From: Erythrobacteraceae bacterium CCH12-C2
GTDB lineage: Bacteria; Pseudomonadota; Alphaproteobacteria; Sphingomonadales; Sphingomonadaceae
Length of the DNA stretch: 64,000 bases
NCBI GenBank assembly: GCA_001556995.1
Contig: LSKF01000001.1
Coordinates: 1-64,000, forward strand
Direction of reading: 5' to 3'
The notes beneath the pieces are model-generated. The model was not told the DNA's origin and ran no database searches. It worked only from the letters and a program-made list of their open reading frames with translations. The translations under genes and the position numbers were made by a program. Shown here piece after piece: positions 58,737 to 64,000 of this stretch. Within the stretch, counting starts at the first letter, position 1; each line of letters opens with the position of its first letter.

Positions 58737-59800
58737 GCTTTTTCGTATCCTATGATGTCGCTGCAATCTGTGCTGACATCATCACGATAGGCGAAGTCGC
58801 CGCGCGCCTGTCTTTCGGCAAGTTCCGTCATCAGTACGCGGTATTTCTGGCCTGCTTCATCCAGCGGGGAGTGCAAGTCCTTGCGCTTTTCCTGCCGCAT
58901 GTAGCGCGGGCTTTGTGGCGAGGTCATCGAACTGTCCTGGCGCGAAACCTTGTAGCTGGCCTTGGGCATTATATAACGGAAAAGATTGCTCTTCTTAACG
59001 TTGGACGTGTTCATCGCGTAGTCCAGCCGGGTGCGGTCGCGGGTCTCCGGCACACAGGGGTGGAACAGCTGCACGTTGTCCCCCGGGCTGAACCGGCCAT
59101 AGGCAATCGCGGCATGGCTGCGCAGGTAGATGCGTATTACCTGGCGCACTTGCTGCACATCGGCGCGAACGCCGCCGAACATCTTCATGATCGGTGCCAC
59201 CGACTTGTTCACGCAGGTGCGAACCATGGTGATGGTTTCGCTGTCGTGGAACACTTCCACCGTTTCGGAATCCATCTTCTCGTCACCCACAACGTCGGCA
59301 TGGATAAAATCGGCGTGGGTCAGGTCGATCAGGTTTTCCAGGCTCAGCGGGGCGCAGCAGTCAAAGCGTACAGTACCCAGCATGTGCAGCGGCAGGCCGC
59401 CGTCTTCCGGCAGATAGGGAATGCTTGGAACATGCTCGGGCGCGGCATTTTCCGGCTTGCCGAGCCAGCCCCAGACATAGCCGTATTTTTCCAGCACTGG
59501 ATAGTGGCCGCTTTCGTCAGTGTACTCGCTCTTGGCGCCAGCCAGCATATCCTTGGGGTGGGTCTCCGCAGCGATCACCTGGCCATCGGGCCCGCGCCAC
59601 AGGTAGAACGGCTGGGAATAGACAGCGCGGCGCACCGGTTTCTTGTTCACTGCAAAGCTGTGGGCCAGCGGAAACCATGCATCGGTCAGCATGATTTCGT
59701 GCGGCATCCAGGCATTGACCTTGGCCGAGAACTGGCGCGGGTCCGACGTGATCGGATCATCGTTCGCGGAAGATGCCGGATTATCGGAAATTTCGAGCAT
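58733..59800 (-). CDS. Rieske oxygenase-type catalytic protein without Rieske ligands
   Basis: The 355-residue protein aligns with VanA/KshA-type oxygenases. The N-terminal domain reads FYLWRGPDGQVIAAETHPKD at residues 65-84 and then jumps to YPVLEKYGYVWGWLG; the C-x-H and C-x2-H loops of a Rieske cluster are missing. The catalytic domain keeps ENLIDLTHADFIH, giving the D159-x2-H162-x4-H167 iron site. It therefore can bind mononuclear iron but cannot hold its own [2Fe-2S] cluster. The gene follows the Rieske-only protein by 31 bases. It is likely to receive electrons from that partner. Confidence 0.85.
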   Translation of the reverse strand: MLEISDNPASSANDDPITSDPRQFSAKVNAWMPHEIMLTDAWFPLAHSFAVNKKPVRRAVYSQPFYLWRGPDGQVIAAETHPKDMLAGAKSEYTDESGHYPVLEKYGYVWGWLGKPENAAPEHVPSIPYLPEDGGLPLHMLGTVRFDCCAPLSLENLIDLTHADFIHADVVGDEKMDSETVEVFHDSETITMVRTCVNKSVAPIMKMFGGVRADVQQVRQVIRIYLRSHAAIAYGRFSPGDNVQLFHPCVPETRDRTRLDYAMNTSNVKKSNLFRYIMPKASYKVSRQDSSMTSPQSPRYMRQEKRKDLHSPLDEAGQKYRVLMTELAERQARGDFAYRDDVSTDCSDIIGYEKA

Positions 59801-59831
59801 GGCAGGTTCCTTGTCCTGGTGCGATTTGCTT

Positions 59832-60755
59832 TCAGGCTGCTTCGTCTTGCTGGCCGGTTCGGGCGGCGATTTTTTCCCGCAGGCCGTCTGCGTGGATCGA
59901 TGCCGAGGGTTTGAGCACCCGCAGCGCAGCTCCATCGATATGGTCGTGCACGCGCAGCGGTGCGCCGAGGCCCATGGCCTTGGCTGCAAGGCCGGGGCGC
60001 TCGGGCGAAAGTTTGGCGCGCCAGCGGACCTGCGTGACCTGGCGTGCGCCCGGTACCGGCGCGAGCGTGGCCTGCAAGAGCAGGTTGAACTCGTCATCAC
60101 GCAAGGTGAGGTCGCTTTCGCCGGTTACGGGATCGGTGGCGATCCGCAGGCTGATAGGAAAATCGGAGGTGAACGGGGCGGGCCAGTGCGGCGATGCCCA
60201 TTGACAAGACCGCTCCATCACCAGATGCCCATCCTGCACGCAAAGCTCTGCCAGCAGGTAGGGCGAGAAGCGCACCCCCTTGATTGAAATCAGCAGCGAG
60301 GGATCGTCGAACAGAGCCGCGATATACTGGCCATGCTCAAGCGCCACGGTGGCTGTGCCGTACAGCGGCAGGGCATAGCAATCATCGGCAGGCGGCGGTG
60401 CCTTTGCATCAAGGCAGATGCGCACGAAGCCCGCGCTTTCATGCACGCCAAAGGGTTTGGCCTTGTAGACCGGGGGATATTTCCGCTCGCTCTTCAGATT
60501 CGGAATGTCGACCAGCTGGCCGCTCTCGCCGTCGAACGTCCAGCCGTGGTAGCCGCATTGGATTGCGCCGCTTCCCAGAATGCAGCCTAGCGAAAGCGGC
60601 GCGCGGCGATGCGGGCAACGATCTTCCAGCGCCCGTACAATGCCATCGGTGTCGCGCCAGAGTACGATCGGCTGATCGCCAATATCGACGTTGAAGGGTT
60701 TCTCTGCGCTGATTTCTTCAGAGCGGGCCACGGCCCACCAAATTTCATCGCTCAT
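59832..60755 (-). CDS. Rieske [2Fe-2S] protein with degenerate oxygenase C-terminal domain
   Basis: The 307-residue protein has an intact Rieske domain with C47-x-H49 and C67-x2-H70 and the WWAVARSEEI start of VanA-type oxygenases. The C-terminal part (from about residue 115) lacks any D-x2-H-x4-H iron motif, so it looks like an oxygenase subunit that has lost catalysis but keeps electron transfer. It is the first gene of the leftward operon, 78 bases from the divergent TetR gene. The start at 60755 lacks a good ribosome binding site; an in-frame ATG at 60782 would run into the operator. Confidence 0.85.
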   Translation of the reverse strand: MSDEIWWAVARSEEISAEKPFNVDIGDQPIVLWRDTDGIVRALEDRCPHRRAPLSLGCILGSGAIQCGYHGWTFDGESGQLVDIPNLKSERKYPPVYKAKPFGVHESAGFVRICLDAKAPPPADDCYALPLYGTATVALEHGQYIAALFDDPSLLISIKGVRFSPYLLAELCVQDGHLVMERSCQWASPHWPAPFTSDFPISLRIATDPVTGESDLTLRDDEFNLLLQATLAPVPGARQVTQVRWRAKLSPERPGLAAKAMGLGAPLRVHDHIDGAALRVLKPSASIHADGLREKIAARTGQQDEAA

Positions 60756-60786
60756 AACCGACTCGCATCTCCCAAGGCGCATCTTG

Positions 60787-60822
60787 TGACAATTAAATTG
60801 ACGAATGACAATTTAATTGTCA
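60787..60822. promoter_or_regulatory. TetR-type operator, 14-bp perfect inverted repeat
   Basis: TGACAATTAAATTG (60787-60800) and CAATTTAATTGTCA (60809-60822) are exact reverse complements with an eight-base spacer. The AT-rich stretch contrasts with the GC-rich surroundings. It lies between the divergent TetR gene (ten bases before its ATG) and the split-Rieske operon. It almost certainly binds the adjacent TetR protein and allows autorepression. Confidence 0.8.
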
Positions 60823-60832
60823 ATGTCTGTCC

Positions 60833-61540
60833 ATGGCAACGATGGCTCGAAATTCTGCGGGTGCTGCGAAGAAAGGCGCAAATCCGCCTGCCCGGCGAGA
60901 ACGCGGCAGGGGCCGCCCACGTGCGGATGCAGAGGAATCGGTGGATGAGGCCGCGCTGTTGCGCACCGCCTTCATTACCTTTGCTACTCACGGGTATGAA
61001 GCTGCGACAATGCGCGCGATGGCGCGTGACCTTGGCGTAAGCCACAATCTGCTGAATGTTCGCTTCGGCAGGAAGTCGCAGCTTTGGAAGGCTGCAGTCG
61101 ACTGGCGCCTGGAAGAGGCCGCGCGGGACGTGGAGATTGCCTTTGATCCAACCCGCTCCCCCGAAGAGCAGCTGCGCGACCTTGTGTTTCGCTTTTGTCG
61201 CTGGGCCATCATCAATTCGGACATCGTGGCGATCAGCCAGCAAGAGGGAAGGGAGCCCAGCTGGCGTCTCGACTACCTGACCGACCGATTCACCCTGCCG
61301 TTCCAGCGCCGCCTGCAAAAGCTGCTGGAACAGGTTGCCTCCGGCACAAGTCTGCACCCGCTGGGCTCGTCTGCGCTGCTGGCGCTGCTGGTTCACGGCG
61401 TGGGCTCGTTCTTTGCGCTTGGCCCAATGCACGAACGCCTGCTGCCTGATGCGCCGCAGGAAGGCGCTAGCAGGCAGACTGACGAAGATCGCGCGGATAC
61501 CATGGCTGAATTCCTACTGGCTGGGCTGTTCTCTGCCTGA
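60833..61540 (+). CDS. TetR family transcriptional regulator
   Basis: The 235-residue protein has a basic, disordered N-terminal extension (about 30 residues with RRERGRGRPRAD) and then a TetR helix-turn-helix (LLRTAFITFATHGYEAATMRAMARDLGVSHNLLN, followed by RFGRKSQLWKAAV). The C-terminal half binds an unknown ligand. It is divergent from the Rieske/LLM/LuxE/LuxC operon and sits directly beside a perfect operator. A second ATG three codons later is possible. Confidence 0.9.
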   Translation: MATMARNSAGAAKKGANPPARRERGRGRPRADAEESVDEAALLRTAFITFATHGYEAATMRAMARDLGVSHNLLNVRFGRKSQLWKAAVDWRLEEAARDVEIAFDPTRSPEEQLRDLVFRFCRWAIINSDIVAISQQEGREPSWRLDYLTDRFTLPFQRRLQKLLEQVASGTSLHPLGSSALLALLVHGVGSFFALGPMHERLLPDAPQEGASRQTDEDRADTMAEFLLAGLFSA

Positions 61541-61573
61541 TCAGGCGCGGGGCGACGGTCGCCCGGTAGCCAA

Positions 61574-62593
61574 TTAGAAGAACAAATCTGCGATCCGCTG
61601 GCGGTATATGGCCTCAGTGTCCTCCGCCATGCCGAATTGCGGCACGACGGGCGTGATGGAATCGGCAAAGGCGGCTCGTTCTATTACTTGCGTCTTCACG
61701 TCTTCAGCCGAGCCAAGCACGGTGATCGCGCTCACCATTTCATCGGGGCAGGCCTGCGCCATTGCGGCGAAATCCTGCTTTGCGAAAGCTTCCTGGATGG
61801 CCTTGGCTTCCTTGCCGAAGCCTATCCCCTCGAAATATCGCAGGTACTGGGGAGACTGGGTATAAAACGCCACATTGGCACGCGCATCAGCAATGGCCGC
61901 GTCGCGGTCGTCATTGATAACCGTAAAAATCATGAGGTTCAGATCGAACCCGGATCTTTCGCGGTTAGCCTTTTTCAACCCTGCGCCGAGGTGAGGGCCA
62001 ACCTTTTCCTGGATCCATTGAGTGGTCCACAAGGGGTGACCCAGCAGCCCGTCTGCGATTTCGCCGGCCTGCTCGCACGCCTTTTCGAAGATCGCCGGAA
62101 GGTAGATGGGAACACTCGATCGACGCGCCGGACCGGTCAGCCGAAAGTGTGAGAGATCAAGCGTTGCATATTCGCCTTCCAGCGTCTGCAGTTCGCCGGT
62201 GTGCCCCTTGGCGATCACGGCGCGCACCTGTTCCACCACTTCGCGCATATGCGCCAGCGGCTTGCCATAGGGCATGCCAAAGCTGCCTTCGATCTGGCTC
62301 TGCGCGCTGGAGCCAAGGCCCAGCACCGCGCGGCCATCGCTAATGTGATCCAGATCGATCACGCTGCAGGCTGTTTCCAGCGGGCTACGGGTAAAGGCGA
62401 GAGTGATCCCGCTTCCCAACTTGATCCGACTGGTGACAGCCGCAGCGGCCGCAAGCGTGACTTGGGGAAGGCCGAATATCTGCGGCACCCAGACGCCTTC
62501 GATCCCGGCGGCTTCCCATTCCTGCACTAACGGCACAAGTTGCCGGGCTGGCAGGATTGGCAGCTGGGCCCAGACCTTCTTCCCGGCAAACAT
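61574..62593 (-). CDS. LLM class (F420-dependent) oxidoreductase
   Basis: The 339-residue protein has VWAQLPILPARQLVPLVQEW, ITLAFTRSPLETACSVIDLDHISDGRAVLGLGSS split over residues 64-97, and IYLPAIFEKACEQAGEIADGLLGHPLW. The parallel with the protein at 57678 is clear through the whole length, so these are paralogues. The ATG shares one base with the SnoaL-like stop (TGATG). It ends a leftward operon that begins outside the window and includes a ferredoxin and a sulfotransferase. Confidence 0.85.
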   Translation of the reverse strand: MFAGKKVWAQLPILPARQLVPLVQEWEAAGIEGVWVPQIFGLPQVTLAAAAAVTSRIKLGSGITLAFTRSPLETACSVIDLDHISDGRAVLGLGSSAQSQIEGSFGMPYGKPLAHMREVVEQVRAVIAKGHTGELQTLEGEYATLDLSHFRLTGPARRSSVPIYLPAIFEKACEQAGEIADGLLGHPLWTTQWIQEKVGPHLGAGLKKANRERSGFDLNLMIFTVINDDRDAAIADARANVAFYTQSPQYLRYFEGIGFGKEAKAIQEAFAKQDFAAMAQACPDEMVSAITVLGSAEDVKTQVIERAAFADSITPVVPQFGMAEDTEAIYRQRIADLFF

Positions 62594-62973
62594 CAGCCAA
62601 AGCCTTTTGCGGTATCGAAATAGTCACGCCACGATACGATCTTGTCGCCGCCCATCTCGAACACGCCCATCAGCTTGAGAGAAATGATGAGCTTGCCATC
62701 TTCGTCGTGGAAATTGTCGGTCCGCTCGGTCAGCACGACGTTGCCGTTCGAAGCGACGTGGTGAACGATCACCTCGCCGCTTTCGATCGGGTACATATGC
62801 GCGAAACCGTCCATGAAAGCCTTGGCCTCAGCAAAGCCGGTGGTCTTGGAAATGCCGACATTTTCCCAAACCGTCTGGTCGGTAAAACGCTTCTCCATCG
62901 ATGCCATCATGTTCGCCAGGGTGGGCTTCCACTCCTCGAAGAAGGCGAGGACTTCGGCTTGCGCGTCTGCCAT
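62593..62973 (-). CDS. SnoaL-like/limonene-1,2-epoxide-hydrolase-like protein
   Basis: The 126-residue protein has VLAFFEEWKPTLANMMASMEKRFTDQTVWENVGI, SGEVIVHHVASNGNVVLTERTDNF and VFEMGGDKIVSWRDYFDTA. This matches the limonene-epoxide-hydrolase-like NTF2 fold, whose enzymes open epoxides with an Asp-Arg-Asp triad (here TERTD and WRDYFD are candidate parts). GGAGGA precedes the ATG. It is co-transcribed with the ferredoxin and LLM genes. Confidence 0.8.
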   Translation of the reverse strand: MADAQAEVLAFFEEWKPTLANMMASMEKRFTDQTVWENVGISKTTGFAEAKAFMDGFAHMYPIESGEVIVHHVASNGNVVLTERTDNFHDEDGKLIISLKLMGVFEMGGDKIVSWRDYFDTAKGFG

Positions 62974-62975
62974 GC

Positions 62976-63293
62976 TCAGTCCTCCTGGGCAATCGTGACG
63001 GTCACTCCGTCAAGCGCATCGGTCATTTTGATCTGGCAGGAAAGGCGGGAGGTCTCGTTGCGATGGTCCGAACTGTCCAGTAGGTCGCTTTCATCCTCGG
63101 TCATTTCGGGCAGCTTGTCAGCAAATGACGGGTCCACATGCACATGGCAGGTGGCGCATGAGCAGCACCCGCCGCACAGGGCCAGCAGTTCGTCGAAACC
63201 GTTGTCGCGAATGATCTCCATCAGCGTCAGACCGGCTTCGGCCTCCACTTCCTTGCTGTTGCCAGAACGGTCGATCACATTGATTTTAGCCAT
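62976..63293 (-). CDS. [2Fe-2S] adrenodoxin-type ferredoxin
   Basis: The 105-residue protein has the adrenodoxin/putidaredoxin cluster motif C-x5-C-x2-C ([10 protein letters not shown] around residues 40-49) and a remote C in RLSCQI. It carries single electrons from a reductase to an oxygenase or P450. It has an extra cysteine inside the cluster loop. No reductase is adjacent, so it may use the FAD reductase at 3349 or one elsewhere. It could serve the Rieske pair at 58733-60755. Confidence 0.9.
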   Translation of the reverse strand: MAKINVIDRSGNSKEVEAEAGLTLMEIIRDNGFDELLALCGGCCSCATCHVHVDPSFADKLPEMTEDESDLLDSSDHRNETSRLSCQIKMTDALDGVTVTIAQED

Positions 63294-63310
63294 GTCTTGC
63301 TCCGAAGAAA

Positions 63311-64000
63311 TTATCTGACTTCAACTTCGACCGGGAAACGATCGAAGTAAAACTGGAAATGCTGGCGGATGTCCTCGGCGGTAATGCCGAAGTCGCCCTC
63401 CAGGTTGAAACGCACCTTGCCTTTCACTGCCGGATCATGATCTTTGTGGTACTGGTGCAGGGTCTTGAGAGTGGCCTCGTCCAGCGGGATCTCCGCCATG
63501 TCGTAGATCCGTTGCAGGATCGGGTCAGGGTCCTTGATCCACTGGTGGAAATAAACGTCGATCGTCTGGTCTTCGGGCAGGCAGTCGCGATCCTTCACGC
63601 AGCGTGAAAGCAAGGTCTTGTAGCGATCGATCCAGTAGCCCTTCGGCTCTTCAGGATCGCTCTTCGTGCGCAGCACGCGCGAGGCATAGAGCCACATCGA
63701 CAAGGTCGAACGGATCGAGCCAACCGGGTCGCGGTGCGTGATCACGAATGTCGCATCGGGAAAGGTCTTGTTGAGAACCGGCAGTTGTTCCATGTGCTGC
63801 GGGCACTTGATCACCCAGCGGTTCGGTCCTTTGAGGAAGGTCAGGACCTGCAGGCCCTTCTTCAGGTAGGCATAGGTGCCGCTCTGGTCGTGCGAGAGGT
63901 AGTAATCGCGCCACCTTGGCACCAAGGCCAGCCATTCGAGCAGGTAGGATGAAAAATCGAGCGCCTGCAGCTCGATATCCTCGCTGATATGGTCGGGCGA
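63311..64000 (-). CDS. Sulfotransferase family protein, 5' partial
   Basis: The frame is open to the right edge, so the N-terminus and the phosphosulfate loop lie outside the window. The visible 229 residues include [42 protein letters not shown], split here, which fits the 3'-phosphate-binding part of PAPS sulfotransferases, and a C-terminal [20 protein letters not shown] segment. It is a second sulfotransferase after the one at 13412. It is 17 bases upstream of the ferredoxin gene in the same leftward operon. Confidence 0.75.
   Translation of the reverse strand, partial: SPDHISEDIELQALDFSSYLLEWLALVPRWRDYYLSHDQSGTYAYLKKGLQVLTFLKGPNRWVIKCPQHMEQLPVLNKTFPDATFVITHRDPVGSIRSTLSMWLYASRVLRTKSDPEEPKGYWIDRYKTLLSRCVKDRDCLPEDQTIDVYFHQWIKDPDPILQRIYDMAEIPLDEATLKTLHQYHKDHDPAVKGKVRFNLEGDFGITAEDIRQHFQFYFDRFPVEVEVR

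Noticed and set aside
1..64000. CRISPR arrays, tRNA or rRNA genes, insertion sequences
   Set aside because: I saw no regular direct repeats, no cloverleaf-like or rRNA-like stretch, and no transposase or terminal inverted repeats while reading the window.

Overview
The window looks like an accessory catabolic island from a GC-rich alphaproteobacterium, most likely a sphingomonad (Novosphingobium/Sphingobium type). That placement is an inference from gene content (Rieske oxygenases, GMC and PQQ dehydrogenases, many SDR and SnoaL-like proteins, extradiol ring cleavage) and base composition; no ribosomal marker is present. I found no rRNA, tRNA, CRISPR array, insertion sequence or phage gene.

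Layout. 1-6.8 kb: a partial dienelactone hydrolase, then a leftward operon for a three-component Rieske dioxygenase (alpha, beta, rubredoxin-reductase-type FAD protein, with a divergent 3Fe-4S-type ferredoxin), an SDR, a TetR regulator and an acyl-CoA-dehydrogenase-like monooxygenase. 6.8-21.7 kb: globin, old-yellow-enzyme, SDR, SnoaL and ABM proteins, an aldehyde dehydrogenase/GMC oxidoreductase pair, a sulfotransferase coupled to a DUF1214-like protein, and a membrane PQQ dehydrogenase with an unidentified membrane protein. 22.2-35.3 kb: a long leftward run for CoA-dependent degradation of a (poly)cyclic substrate: acyl-CoA ligase, two paralogous acyl-CoA dehydrogenases, a split MaoC hydratase, extradiol dioxygenase, hydrolases, FAH-family hydrolase, dehydrogenases. 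35.5-38.1 kb: a large LuxR/MalT-like ATPase regulator. 38.2-48.1 kb: a rightward operon with a beta-keto acid cleavage enzyme, a lipoprotein sulfatase, two luciferase-like (LLM) oxidoreductases and a gene set for coenzyme F420 made of fused FbiC, CofE, CofD, CofC and an F420:NADP oxidoreductase. 48.1-54.8 kb: SDR, kinase-like phosphotransferase, MFS transporter, and divergently SnoaL-SnoaL-KstD-like-SDR. 54.9-61.5 kb: a five-gene leftward operon facing a TetR gene across a perfect operator. 61.6-64 kb: an LLM enzyme, SnoaL protein, 2Fe-2S ferredoxin and a partial sulfotransferase.

The most unusual system is the 54.9-60.8 kb operon. It encodes two complementary halves of a Rieske oxygenase: one protein keeps the Rieske [2Fe-2S] ligands but lacks the mononuclear iron site, and the other keeps the iron site but has lost the Rieske ligands. 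They are packed with an LLM oxidoreductase, a LuxE-like acyl-activating enzyme and a LuxC-like acyl reductase, an arrangement recalling a lux operon. The F420 genes nearby suggest the LLM enzymes may use F420 rather than FMN.

A second finding is a 16-bp palindrome, CCTNYC-N4-GRNAGG, that I found by eye at seven intergenic positions, each upstream of a gene or operon across 45 kb, including the promoter region of the LuxR/MalT-like regulator. It suggests that most of the island is one regulon. All family assignments come from reading translations, not from database searches.
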